A stretch of 64,000 nt of DNA from Acanthococcus lagerstroemiae. Taxonomy: Eukaryota; Arthropoda; Insecta; Hemiptera; Eriococcidae. Each line of letters starts with the position of its first letter. The stretch's first letter is position 1. Shown piece by piece: positions 34,540-46,610 of the stretch. Both the position numbers and the translations under genes were made by a program. Location of the stretch: the NCBI GenBank assembly GCA_031841125.1, contig CM063110.1, positions 32,689,214-32,753,213 on the forward strand. The letters are read 5' to 3'. The notes beneath the pieces were generated by a model that was not told the DNA's origin, made no database searches, and saw only the letters and a list, made by a program, of their open reading frames with translations.

Positions 34540-35060
34540 CAGATGTCTTTAGGACTTTTCTCGCCATTACTTATACCATCATCAAAATACTTCTGGACTT
34601 GTTCAAGATCATTCAGAGCTATTCCAAGTTTAACTGAGACTTCTGAAACGATTACAGTCTTCTAGATTTGACCAAAACTCTTTAAAACCCTCCAAGACTT
34701 CTCAACAACTCCCGAAGACTCTTTTAGAGCTTTTCTCAAACTTGTTCACAAGATTTCAAAACTATTCTAAGATTCATCTACGCATGCTCTTAGTAAAGAC
34801 TATGTATATGTCAGGTTTAGTAGACGTCTCAAGACTTTTTTGAAGATATGTTAGAATCACGTTTTCATGTGTGTGTGTTTTTTTAATGCTTAAGATGCTT
34901 TGAAAGTTCTTTAAGACTTTTCTAGATATTTTGTACGACTAGATCGATCTTTTTAAAAATCTTAAATAGTTCTGAAAGTGTCTTCAAAGCATCAGTTATC
35001 GCTCTAAAGAAATTTTAAAGAATCCTAAAGCGAATTGAACGAGACAAGAATAATTTCAAA
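34540..35060 (-). repeat. Degenerate AGACTTNTTNAAGA repeat
   Basis: Phrases such as AAGACTTCTCAACAAC, AAGACTCTTTTAGAGC and TTCTGGACTTGTTCAAG recur for 500 bp. On the minus strand they read like the GAGTCTTAAAGA family found elsewhere in the window. It is non-coding. Confidence 0.5.
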
Positions 35061-35821
35061 AGGTCTCAGTTAAATCCTGGAATTCTATCACCGCTCACAT
35101 CGAGCACGAGAAATTTTTTTAATCCCAAAAATAATCAGATCTTTCCATTTTTGAGTTCAAAAACATGCGGGGTGTGGGTCTGTAAAGAGACATTTTTTAT
35201 TTATTCAATTTTATTCAAAATTCCGTTGTTTAATACATCAAGTAATCTTTAAAGTACAGTATAAATCCATTTACTATATAGTCCGATTCCAAAATGCAAA
35301 GTCTAGTTTTGGAGTTTTTCTTAGTTCATATTTTCCCGAATATTTCAATTTTGAAAATGAAATCGCTAGGTCGACCCATTTGTTTCAATTCAGAACAAAG
35401 CTAGCTAATATCGCATAAAATCAATAATCGAAAGGGCGGCGATGGAAACGTGCTAGCTCACAATTCTATGATCTGAGAAACCCTCATTTCAAGTTTTGTA
35501 AACAAGTTTTCGATAGGAACTGTTCCCAGCTACTTCCTCAAAATTTTGTCACTGAAAAATACATCTTTCAGCTTCCAGATCCTGTGTTTACTTTGTTCTA
35601 GAACTCTCCTATTCTACTTTTATAATCAGTTCAAAGCGGAAAGGACTTAGCATGTTTTCTTTGCCGGTGTTTTTTCTCCCAAATGAAGTCCGTAGACTAC
35701 GTTATAAATCTAGAAGAACTAATAATTAAAAATGATAAAGCAGTACTTTATTAAACATTTCAAAATATAAATCGTGAACGAATAAAAAATTTCCACTCTT
35801 GATTCGTTGACAAAAGAATAC
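35061..35821. other. Anonymous spacer
   Basis: No recognisable gene, RNA or repeat. Confidence 0.35.
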
Positions 35822-36075
35822 GGACGCTGTTAAGTGAGACAGAACCAAGTGACCATTTGTCGACAAAATGAGTTATTAGTATCGTTGGAAAGAGCATAAA
35901 AAGTAGAATTTTCCAAAATTGAGCCCCTGATTCAAAACTGTGTACTCACATTGAAAAAAGCTTATCAGTAAACTCCATGTCATATAGTTGCTACAATGGC
36001 TCTGGAACTTTGAATCACGTGTTCTCAAAAAAAAACAGATTTTGTCGCTTGGTTCTGTCTCGCTTAAAAGCTTCC
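35822..36075. mobile_element. Inverted-repeat element (TTAAGYGAGACAGAACC ends)
   Basis: TTAAGTGAGACAGAACCAAG at 35829 has its inverse at 36043-36066, both about equally far from the ends of a 250-bp segment. Between them lies AAAATGAGTTATTAGTATCG, nearly identical to a phrase at 2656-2690, so at least part of the segment is dispersed in this window. No target duplication was found. Confidence 0.45.
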
Positions 36076-37019
36076 ATATGAACCTTTTACTTTGTGGCAA
36101 CGAAAGTAAAAAGCCGACGTAGGTGGCAATAGCTCTCATAAGAAGGAAAGTACTATAAACACAAAACATAGATCCCAAATCTTCAAAAGTGAGCTCGACA
36201 ACTTTGTGGCACTGTCTATGGGTGCGAAATGTACTTAATGGTCTGAAATTTCAACCATTGATAGTTTAGACGATAAAGAACCATCTCCGACCAAGGTCTC
36301 ATACACTTGCTAACTCGAGTTAGCACGCCTTCAATTCCTTATTTGATTCTTCTCGTAAGCGAAAATTTGAGCGGAAAATTTTTCAGCTAGCATTCCAAAC
36401 ACACAAGTAAAATTTTGTATTTTCTTCACACTCAGTGTCAAATAAAATTACTGAAATAAGGAGGAAATCAGTAGAGAAACATGATATTCAGTTTCCAGAA
36501 TAAGAATTATTTCTCATAAAAAAGGCGTACTATTTTTGAGTTCTTAAAATGTCACAGTGCGATAAAAAAAGAGTACATACATCATTTTTGACGAATATTG
36601 TTGTTGTTTTAGGGTTTGAACTTAATTTCAATCAAACAGGCATAGAATGATATAAATGTGAAACATACTATCAACAGACTGCCGAGGTCATTTTTAACAT
36701 TTGTTGGACTTCATTTCGAGAGGGTGAAATAGAAGGAGTGAAAAAATTGAGCAGTTTAAACTTTCGCAAGGTACCTCTTTGCTCTTTACTTTCACTTGTC
36801 CGAAGGAGAGGTCGGATTGACGTGAGAACGATGAGGATCTTCAAGTGGCAAGGTCTAGTTTCAAGTTCAACAGTCTGCTCTTCCCACAGAATCCAGATGA
36901 CGTACCACTCACCGAAGGCGGAACGACCTCTTTCGATCATGCGAGGAGAGGGGTGGAAAATACAGACCCGATATAAAGATTTTCCGTAAGAGCACAAAGA
37001 AAACCTCATCAGCTATCTT
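36076..37019. other. Anonymous stretch
   Basis: Two opposite frames near 36671-37009 are 83-112 codons long without known motifs, most likely chance. Confidence 0.35.
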
Positions 37020-37275
37020 TACATTTTATCGACTAACGTTTCTTAATTATACAAAAATTTTTCATCTAAGCAAAAAAAAAAAAAAAATCTCAGCCATTAC
37101 TACATTTTGTCTATTGACGTTGAAAATACCGACATGTGTGCACACAAATTTTCATTCCAACGAAAAGAAAACACCCGTTTTCATATTTTGTCGGCTGACG
37201 TTTGAAATGTCAACTCATTGATACAAAAACATCTTTTGTGACCCAAGCAAAACAAAACAAGTCAACAAATTAACG
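37020..37275 (+). repeat. Tandem repeat, unit about 80 bp, three copies
   Basis: The phrase CATTTTATCGACTAACGTTT (near 37023) recurs as CATTTTGTCTATTGACGTT (near 37103) and CATATTTTGTCGGCTGACG (near 37183), each followed by an A-rich AAGCAAAA-like stretch. The units are about 80 bp apart. Confidence 0.6.
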
Positions 37276-40200
37276 ATTTTCTTGATTTTTCAACTATTGG
37301 TACAAAATGCGGACTAAATGATCGGGTGAGAAATTCGGACGCCGAAAATTTGTGGACCCCGCCCCTCGACGTTCCTTTAATCTTTACTTTTGAGTTATAG
37401 ATGAGAAAGTGCCTAACCAATGAACAATTGAAACGATGGGTTTCTGAATTACTTATTTTGAATATCCATTATTCCATTAGTTTTTTGATTCGATTCAAGC
37501 CTGTGTACAAAATTGGTTTAAGATATCGACAAAAGACGAGAAACGCTTACCAGTATGAATCTCTGGATGTGTCTGGGTATGGTAGACCGCGAGCAAACGT
37601 CTCCTGTAACAAATTGAAGAAGAAAACTTTAATTATTCGTATATTTGAGATAGAATATTCTAAAATGAAAACTCTGTTTCTCGCCAGTCCAGGGTTTTTC
37701 GAGCTCGAATTCACTCCACTGGATTTCCACGTACAGTAAATAAATCATGTCTCACATTTTTCAAACGCCAAGTATACGAAGTATACGGTCGCAAATGAAG
37801 CCTTTACGGTATTTTCGCGCGTACGCGATAAAAAATTTGCATTTGTAAGAGGAACCTCCCTCCTGACATTTCAAAACTTTCTTTTGATACGGGTAACTTG
37901 TTATCTGATGATATTACGCTGTTCGAGCTGCACTTGCAAATTATTTCGCTCCGAGATGAGTGCACACACATTCGGTCCCAACTTGCCAACTTGCCGTTAA
38001 GTTGGTGACATGCAACGGGTGTAGTTATGTAAATCTCTCGAAAATTAGACGAGCATGTTCGAAACCATCTTTGACATTGATATTAGCCGGGTAGAGAACA
38101 TTGTCGCCGCTGATAATAATCAGTTTCATTAAACGTCAACGAGCGAGAAATTTCAACAAGTTAAAAATAATAAATTGCTCTTTTTTTTTTCTCTAAAATC
38201 TTTCTTCTTTCTTTCTGCCCTCCTCTTTTGCTTCTCGAACGTGTCACGTTATCATAACTGTGTCAACGAAAACAAACGAAGATTACTTTTAATTTTGCGG
38301 AGGAGAGTAAACAAATGAGCTTCCGGGGTTGTACTCGAGTCGGTGTCACTTCGAATAATTTATTTAATTCAGCGGTAATTGGACTCGTGTGGCAGCGGGA
38401 AGGCAGCAGAAACAGCAGCAGCAACACAGCGACAGCAAAGAGCACCGAAAGAGAGCAGCGAAGTAATTTACGATTATTTTGATCGTACAGCCTGTTATTT
38501 TTCTTGGACTTTTTTCTCTCCAGTGTCACATTATCGGTAATGGCGAAAAGCATGGGTAGGTCCTTTGGACCGCCCTGTTCGCGTCGTCGATTCGAGCTTT
38601 TTTTTTTTTCCTTCATCTTACACCGAGCGAGAGCGATTCCGATTCGGCCGAAGCCGTGTCGGATGCTGCATACAGTCAGTTGTGTAATTCGTCGTATACA
38701 TCTGTAGAATTGTGTAATTTCACCGGGATTCGTGTGGCACCAGAATCTGGAAATTTCATAAATGTCACAGCAGCCTTCTTGGGCGACGAATTTACGACTG
38801 TGAAAAGGTTGTAGAAATCACGTTTGCACACAAACTTTACACCAGCCCGTTTCCGGAGCACATCGGAGACGATTACGGCGAGCGACTGGCGAGCGAAAGC
38901 GAAAAGACGATACAAATTAAAGGCCGACGTGACATCGTGTCGAACATCGAAACCTCATCGAAGTACAAGTATTTCTTATTTTTTACACGCTTCTTGGTTC
39001 TTTTTTTTTCGAAGGGTCACTTTTTCGCCAGATGGTCGTTTAGTCGGCTTTGGCTGGATTCGGTTCCGGGCTGAAGTAGCGAACCATGCACGATATCAAT
39101 CACATCTCGCACGTTCCCAAAAATGACGCGCCCATTACTTCCGACTGCGATCAATTATACCGTTATTTTGGGCACGAAGAGCTAATCGTAGAGTCCAAGA
39201 TCAGACTGAGGCCGTGACAGCGGAAAGACAATCCGGGTTTCAGTATGTACATCTAAAAACGAGCGAGAAATTTTGTCCTCACCTGATGTGCAAGAGTGCA
39301 GGATTCTTTTGTCAGACTTTTGAGAACCCTATGTCTAAGAGGACTGAAAATTTGCCGAAAAATGCCGACTCGATGTAAAAAAATTTCATATATGAAAAAA
39401 GAGAAAAAAGGAGATCCATGATTTTGTCGTTTTGTTGACCGATGTTAAAAATTTCGATAAAATAGCCGAATTTGCAGATAAATTCCGATCGAATTAAAAT
39501 ATTTGCAGAGGAGGAGGAGGAGGTCACTTTTTACGTCGGGCCCATCTCAGTACACCCCTGCCTCCAATTTGTTAACGCTAGTTTTCCTCGTAAGCTCATA
39601 ACCTTTGGGGAGGATTCATCAGGACTTCACAGCTACTTTATATGGGCGTAGTAAGTCTCTGTATCTTTGCTTTTAACACAATATTTCTTGGGACGAAGGA
39701 ACTTTGAGCAATGTCATAGAACATATAAGGGCAGCCTCCCCCCCCCCCCCCACACACACACACTCATACGCACACAAACTCACAGGGAGCAGTTTGAAGG
39801 AAGAACCAACACGCTGGAAAATTTGAATGATTGAATCACAATTTCAAAAATTACAAGCAGATAAATTATTATGAGTTTTGTTTGAAGTAACTTTTTAATT
39901 TCAAGTAATTGGAACTTTACGCACGCTGGCTGACAGTTCTGCACAACTTAGTCAGAAAACTTGAACTGAATTTAAAAACAAAAATTGCAGGAGTGATACA
40001 TTTGGCAATTTGACGATTCTAATTTGATAACAGTGGGAATGAACACATGAACCGAAAACATCAAGTCGAATTTTCAAGACTTAGAAATTTGACGACTATT
40101 CATTTTAGGCTAGTTTGTAGTTTAACAAACAAGAGTTGACAGTTTCGTGAAAGAAACAAGAACAAGCACGTCGAAAAAATTGAATACAGGGAAATTTGTT

Positions 40201-41369
40201 GGCAATAAAATAAAAAGCTGTGACAAAAATGAAATTCTTTCTTCTTTGTTTGCGGAGGGGCAAATAGTAAATTCAGTCTAGATGGACAAAAAACTGCTTT
40301 TGTTCGCCCAAAAATCAAATTAACTCAGAGAATGGGGGCTGATTGATCACTGATTTAGAATATTGCTTTGTACTTTCGACACAGTCTCGATTGAGGCAGC
40401 CAAAAGCTTTTAAGAGGCCTCTGGGGTGAAGAAACCTTAGAGCCCCATCTGTTAATGAACACTACGCTTTTCAGAAGCTTTGAGAATATGACATTTTTTA
40501 CGGAGAAATATCTTGAAAATCTTTTTAAATCTTATTTTTCTCAGATTTGTTAAGACATGGTCATTTTCCCCCATTACTGAGCGGGCTTGATCTCTATTCG
40601 GATCCCTAACATCAAAATCCCGTCCTCTAAAAACAAAAAAAAACGGACGAACGAGAAACGAAGTCGTTGATAGTTTTCCAATATTGGCATCTCGAGCTCT
40701 TTCAAACTTTTTATGCATATCCTCATAAATAGCGATTTCAGCCAACTCCAAGTATAAGTGAAAAAACTCCAAAGTACATATTTTTATCAACGACACAGTG
40801 GTTTCAAAGATGACTTCAGACTCCACATAACACGGACTTCAGACTTCACATAATACGACCACATAAGTTTTATAACATCGTGCAAGAAGACAATTTAAAA
40901 CGGTTGAAATACCTACAAGAAAAAATGTAAAAATTGTCATTACAATTGTGAAACTCGGACATCAATGGCTCAAATCGAGAACAGCGAAAAAGTATGACCA
41001 AATTTTCGAAATTAGAGCGCAAAAAATCACAGTTTTGACAGTTTTCTTATCTGCCTGAATCAAATAAATTTTGTACAGCTAGATAGGTTCTTGACCTCCA
41101 GTGCAGTAAAGAAGGAAGGAATATCGATTTTTTAAAACAAATTTGTATTTTGTTTGAAACTAGCTTTCTGTATTGGTAGAAAGTTAGTCAAGTTTTTGCC
41201 CCCCGCCTCTCAGAAATCTTGGGCTGTTACTAAATAAAACAAAATACAAACAGAAAATACTACCTTCTTGCAAATTTTTTAATCAATTTTGCACAAGTGT
41301 GAAAAAATTACCTTTTCAATAAAAAAATATGTCCCATTTTACACATATATAGAACAAAAAAAGATACAC
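37276..41369. other. Anonymous stretch with single-copy-looking core at 38.0-39.2 kb
   Basis: No gene is recognisable. About 38000-39250 is CpG-richer, with CAGCAGCAG-like triplets near 38405 and few repeats. A poly-C run followed by a CA run lies at 39737-39764. Frames at 37401-37739 (112 codons), 38263-38616 (117, minus), 38824-39126 (100) and 40452-40826 (124, minus) have no domain I recognise. Confidence 0.35.
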
Positions 41370-41990
41370 CTGGGTGTATAAATTTTGTAAAAAACTTAGG
41401 CATCATTTTGAATTTGAAATTATTATTTAATATGCATATCGATCACATAACTTTGAAATCTAAAAGGATGGTTGGCTTCATGAAGAGAAATGGAACGTGT
41501 TATAGAAATTTAGAAACAATGAAAATTTTTTATTCTAGTTTTGTCAGATCAATATTGGAATTCTCCTCTGTTGTATGGGATTCCAAAACTGAACAAGGTA
41601 AAGATAAAATTGAGAAAATTCAACAAAGATTTTTGAGTTACTTATTTTGAAAACTCTTAACATATTATCCTTCTGAAATTTTATGTAAAGAACTTTGGTT
41701 GGCTTCGAGATTATGAGTCTAAAAAATAGAAGATGTCTTAGTTGATCTTCTTCAGGGATGTTCTGTATAACAAAATTTTGAATTCCAACAACTAAACACG
41801 TATTCAATTCAGGGTCCCTACATTTAATACATATGAGAAATACTGATCTATTTGTAACATGTAGAGGCTCAGCATCAAGTATGTTCAATACTCTAGCATT
41901 ATATGTGTAATAATATGTATTACCCAAAAAGACCCAGGGATCGACGTATTCTCTATGAGTAGCAGACAATCTCATCAGTCATTAAAGCAC
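41370..41990 (+). pseudogene. LINE reverse transcriptase C-terminal fragment
   Basis: The plus-strand frame 41408-41650 contains HIDHITLKSKRMVGFMKRN, FVRSILEFSSVVWDS and KIEKIQQRFLSYL, the conserved thumb and connection of many insect Jockey/CR1-like LINEs (...LGFI-RN...S-VRS-LEY-S-VW-P...IE-IQ-RFLR). After stops it continues as YPSEILCKELW and, in another frame, MRNTDLFVTCRGSASSMFN, the next conserved piece. The catalytic core is absent; this is a 3' fragment, frameshifted and inactive. Probably a relative of the fragment at 17480-17850. Confidence 0.8.
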
Positions 41991-42331
41991 TCGACGGTAT
42001 GTATGTCCTAGTCTCTACAGTTCTTCCCCTTATACCGCACAAGTGTGGTTTGTTTTGGCCCCTTGGGTTCCTTCAACCTTCAGTTTTCAATTCACAATTC
42101 TCAACTGCCATCTGTGGACCTAACGCACCCCTCACCCCCTCTTACAGTCATCTTTTCCTTCTTCTTTATTCCCCACCCATCACTTGAAAAATATTTTGTA
42201 TTTAAGAATTATTATATTGTATCTACTGTCCCTCCCTGTCAACGGGACACTCAGGCACCAGTTTGGGGGGGGGGACTCAAGTACAAAGAAATAAGTAAAT
42301 AGAATGTTTTGGTCATTCTACTCGCGAGTAA
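41991..42331. other. Anonymous spacer
   Basis: No gene. A G run lies at 42265-42274. Confidence 0.35.
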
Positions 42332-42612
42332 GTTTTTGACATGGATATGTCTAACGGCTCACCACGCGAAAGAGAAAAATTCCCCAGGAAACGCTCCGCA
42401 AAAAAAGTTTCCATCATGATGTAGTTGCGTATTCCTCTTTACGCAGTCATTCGGTCCAGCACGTTTCAACCGGTCAACACGAAGAATGCCAAGCGAAGCC
42501 GAGAATGGACGACTAGAAAAGGCACTGGAGTGTGGGTATGCGCGTCAACGGGGTAATTTGGACGACATATCCATGTAACAATGTCCTTTTGTGAAGCGGT
42601 TGGTCTCTTTTT
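42332..42612 (+). repeat. Unclassified dispersed repeat, copy A
   Basis: This segment aligns, in the same orientation, with 56993-57295. Shared landmarks are TTTTTGACATGGATATGTCT, CGCGAAAGAGAAAAATT, GTTGCGTATTCC, GCAGTCATTCG, GCCGAGAATGGACGA and CAATGTCCTTTTGTG. The frame starting MDMSNGSPREREKF is also similar to that of copy B but stops after about 30 codons. I see no terminal inverted repeats or target duplication, so the element type is unknown. Confidence 0.7.
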
Positions 42613-44901
42613 TTCCCCCCCTTTTATTTATTGAATTTTTCCTCAATTTCCAGAATTCTTAACGCGCTCTCTATATCAATAGCACTCGCGTCTAATTTCT
42701 TATTAAAGTCAGTTGTAGTATTTTTGAAGAAAAAAGCTTACAATCCAACTGTTTTCAGGCCGAATGTATTACCATTTCGTATCCCCTTCACAAACCATAA
42801 ACTTGAGAGTTGATCTTTTGAAAAAAATGAATTGGAATTCTCCAGTTCCTGTCGTCTCTCCTTCGAAACCCGCCTTAGCTACAGCCCTAGCCTTGAGTAT
42901 TTAGAGGAAAGGGAGATTTCAGCTATCAGTATAAAGGCAAACTGCCGATTTGGAGCAGGAGAGCTCATGAGGGACGGAGGAAAGGTGACAAGTATCAAAA
43001 AAATGCTGGAAATTCTTTCCCCCTCACGTCCCCAGCACTCCCTATTTGTGCCTACGTGCATCGGTCCATCAGACAGATTTTACCCACTACGGTTATCCAG
43101 GAGAGGGAACAAAACGGCAAGGCGCCTATTTCCAAATTCGGATGGTAGTAAAATAAAAGCAACCCTCACGGGTGCCTACATCAGAGATTCTCGATCAGGC
43201 ATTTACAAAGTACGTAGTAAACAGCATGATGTAGCCAACGACCATATATGATGTTCCGAGGAAATGGAATCGATATTCGCTTATTCTGTGTAGGGCGGCA
43301 ACATCCACTTCTCTGTAATCAATTTGAGCACCAATTATGCAACGAATTTTTGACTTCACTGCCAACTGTTCACCGGCGAAGACAAATTAACACGAGCCAG
43401 CGTGCAGCTTTCTTTACCACGTACCACTAAACCTCCACCGAAGGCAAATTACACAGTTGCTTGCATTCGCCACAAAACACCGGACGTGCCGACTATTTTT
43501 AGTAGTATATACTCAGAAAACGAAACAACGTGACTGCGGCAGGAGAGCCGAGTAGAGTGGCAGCATAGCATAGTAACCTTATAGCAGAACGTCTAATTAG
43601 TACTTTCTAGGATACAGTAATTAATCAAGCAACCTTTCGCCCTAATGACGTGCAACCGAATAGCAAATGTTCGAACTGAAATATCGCCGCACATTCGTTG
43701 GCGTATATACACATACACTAGACAGAGTACAGTACCCAGATACTTTTACCTCTTCATCCCTTGTGTCTTGTTTACTTTTCTAATTTCGCGTTTAGCTAAT
43801 CGTTAATTACACTCGCGTCTCCGGTGATTAAAAGTATAGTAAATTTGACCGAGCAATTTGCCGCTGCCGTCGCGATCGACCGTTCAACCGAAACGATCTT
43901 ACATTATACTCTCGAGTTGCTTAAATTACGATATTACCTGCTCCGGAGTAATTCAAAAAGCTAATTAAAAATGGCACGTTTCGCTGTTCGGCGTGTTCAA
44001 CGTAATGCCGTGCTAAGGCGCGAAAAAAAAAGAAGCAGAAAGGGAGTGCGAAATACGAACGAAACTTCGTATATATAGTTTCTGCAATACGTGACGAAAA
44101 TTTCTGAACGCGACTATATACTCGATGAAAAACGTTTCTATCAAGTTCATCAACCGGTTTAATTAACACCGTATACAAAGTTCGAAACGCCGAAACGTGT
44201 CCTGCTTAAATATCAAATCGCGGTTGCTTTCAAAAACGGTGCAGGTACGGGGTTTAGCACAAATGTCGTACTTTTGACGACGGATACGGAGGACATCTCT
44301 AACTCAACACCATCAAGGTTGTCAAAGTCTCAAATTTACAACATCGAAAAAAGTATCCCTATAAGCTGAAGCTAGAAAAAAGATGCCAAGTGCGAATCTA
44401 AGGAGTAATCCTGCGAAGAACTATCGAAAATGTCTACGGGAAGAAATAAAAGAAAAATCGGTAAAGTATCGATCTACTTTCAAATGGGGTATCTTGGATC
44501 AGTCGGTTAATTTGAAACGCACCAGCTGACATGCGTACGAGCCTCCTCACTTGCCTACTTCTGAGCTCATCCTTTCAACTCCTCTCTCACTCATGACTAT
44601 GAGCAATAAGTGGTCGAAATTCATGAATACAGTGCCACTCTGTAGTTGCGTTTCTACACAACAGTCCCAAGATACCCCCCGCTAACGGTAATTGTTATCA
44701 GATTATTCTAGCTCGCCAGAATGCCCCAACTGGACGAGGATTTTTGAAGAACTTGTCATATTTCTTCTTCATCACGCATGCGTCGATCCTCTCCTGTCAC
44801 ATGTACATCTTCGAATAAATCGTCCTGCCTGGCTACTTTCTAGCTAGTAGGATGCGAGCGTCTAACAAACGGTTTTTGTTTCCTGCATTCCTGTACTTCC
44901 C
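42613..44901. other. Anonymous stretch with single-copy-looking part
   Basis: A 139-codon plus frame (42832-43251) starts MEFSSSCRLSFETRLSYSPS and has no domain I recognise; it may be chance. On the minus strand at about 42640-42730 a short helical-looking frame reads KKLDASAIDIESALRILEIE before a stop. About 43400-44250 is CpG-rich with few repeats. No RNA gene seen. Confidence 0.35.
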
Positions 44902-45120
44902 TCTTTTCTAATTTTTGCTCTCAGCCCGAGCCCTGGAATCCGCCCTTTCGAGCATTACCTCAGAGACGGCGGGGAGGCTGTTAGGGCTGTCTTAGCCCTT
45001 TTCTCTTCTTGCCGAAAACCCGGCCTAGGTCGATATGTAGCCAGCTGCTACGTGAGCTCGAACCCGGGACCTCCGGATTCCGAGACCAGCGTGCTATCCA
45101 CTCGGCCAACCAAACCCCGC
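44902..45120 (-). mobile_element. tRNA-derived SINE, copy 2, perfect 14-bp target duplication
   Basis: Flanked by identical TTCCTGTACTTCCC at 44888-44901 and 45121-45134, which fixes the element at 219 bp. On the minus strand it starts GCGGGGTTTGGTTGGCCGAG, with A box TGGCCGAGTGG and B box GGGTTCGAGC, then a linker, the hairpin (44983-44999), GGGCGGATTCCAGGGCTCGG and a short A-rich tail ending TTAGAAAAGA. This copy is the least changed and the best reference for the family. It has no coding function. Confidence 0.9.
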
Positions 45121-45134
45121 TTCCTGTACTTCCC

Positions 45135-45967
45135 ATAATATGTGATCTTTTCAAAACATCGTTCATCTTATTATTATTATTATTATGATTCACTCTCCTT
45201 TTCTCTCCTTCAATCGGTCAGGCAGGACATCAGTCCTTTTACAGTTTATATGTTTTAACAAGATATATGTTTACTATATCGATCGTTCAATACATGCACT
45301 TGTTCTGCTCGCTCCCGTTTTTTTTATTTCGAGTGCCCTCTCTGCGGCCCGGACTAAACACTTCTCACATGAATCTCGGAAAACCCGCACACACTTCAGT
45401 TTTCTTTCCTTGGAAGAAGACGAGGGGCAGCCTAGAGGGCTTTGCCTATGGCTGATTCGAATCTCAACTCCTCACCAACATTCGCAGAGTTCGGGATAGC
45501 TTCCTGTTCGGCACTACACGACTCATCTGTCTCACGGTAAGTGTAGCTGTGCGCCATCGTGTCAGACGAGTAGTTTCGGATCCTGGATTTGTACCCTGTC
45601 TGCATAGAAGCAGAGAGGGGGAGGTAAAAAATATAGCACTGTCAGCATAAAAAAAGGCAACGGAGACGAGGGTTTGCTAGCCGAATAGCTAGCAAACTAC
45701 CTGTCTCAGATACTGAATGGTTACTCATTTTGACCGGTTGGTGAAAAAAGATGAACAGTTGGCTGTTTGGCCGGACAGATTGGCCGAAATCCTAGCCAGC
45801 TGGCTGGCTAACAAACTATCGAAAACAGCGAAGACAGTAAAATGGCAGAATAGACAGAAAAAGCTGAAGTGATAGAAATTATACAAATTACGAAAGCGAG
45901 GGAACTGGAAGCAAGACAGTGTAAATAATAATACGCGACCTCGATCAGTGGGCAGGTAGGTTCCATG
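45135..45967. other. Anonymous spacer
   Basis: It starts with a TTATTATTATTATTA microsatellite (about 45170-45185). TAGCTAGCAAACTA and GGCTGGCTAACAAACTA phrases near 45680-45815 form a loose repeat. No gene recognised; frames of 62-104 codons have no motif. Confidence 0.35.
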
Positions 45968-46610
45968 GAGAATCGAACCTCCACCTGGCTCAAGTCCTCA
46001 GCGGCCACGGGTGCTTCGGCACTTACTTACATCGGATGGCGATAATGCCGAGCCCCGTGTGCACGAAGTGTAATCGAGGGGCGGAAGAAAACCCGTGGCA
46101 CCTGGGCGCAGGAGAGGCGCGGGACGATGATAGCGATCGATCCTGGTGGCCACACGAGCGATAGGGGACGGCGTGATCGACCGTTTCGCGCTCGACACCT
46201 TGGGTTCCGAAAATATTGAAGAGTGGAAGCGGACGGAACCGAGTGTCGGCCTTTGTGTCGACCATCATGAAGGAAAAGATGCAGATGGAGTGGTCGAGGC
46301 AGAGGGCCGACGAACAAAGCTCGGCCCACACTGGACACAACGACTCTGTACCATCCTACAGCTCCTGCAGCTGCTGCGGACCACTCAGAATGGTTTACCC
46401 CGCCGTCACCACTTTACAGCTTCGCCATACGTACTACGACGAGGAGGTGAGGGGTGAAGGAAAGAAGCGCGTCCTGCTGTGGTGCACCCGAATTCCAGGT
46501 TATTGCTGGGTGAGCGTTGCCTCGGTCAGTGGGTGTCCCATAGTGACCCTGGCAGGACAGCGTGAATCCGAAGCAGAGAGGCGAAATGGGGGCCTGGACC
46601 AGCCTTAGGA
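45968..46610 (+). pseudogene. LINE C-terminal remnant (R1/Jockey-like zinc knuckle)
   Basis: On the plus strand from about 45983 the frame reads LAQVLSGHGCFGTYLHRM, then SPVCTKCNRGAEENPWHL. LxQxLTGHGxFxxYLxR followed by CxxC...H is the typical C-terminal end of R1-like and Jockey-like LINEs, where the Cys/His cluster is thought to bind nucleic acid. The last Cys of the cluster is lost by a small deletion or frameshift. In another frame SAFVSTIMKEKMQMEWSRQR follows, resembling the helical tail of such proteins. The block is markedly GC-rich against its surroundings, which fits an inserted coding element. It is frameshifted and 5'-truncated. Confidence 0.65.

Noticed and set aside
42832..43251. 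139-codon plus-strand open frame as a gene
   Set aside because: No recognised domain and no independent sign of coding; chance cannot be excluded.
44990..45118. tRNA gene on the minus strand
   Set aside because: A and B boxes are present, but the sequence continues into a shared SINE body with target duplications, and the same head recurs in three copies. It is a SINE head and not a tRNA gene.
45935..46005. tRNA-like T arm (GGAGGTTCGATTCTCC on the minus strand)
   Set aside because: A-to-B box spacing is too short and the plus strand reads as LINE coding sequence (LAQVLSGHGCFG).
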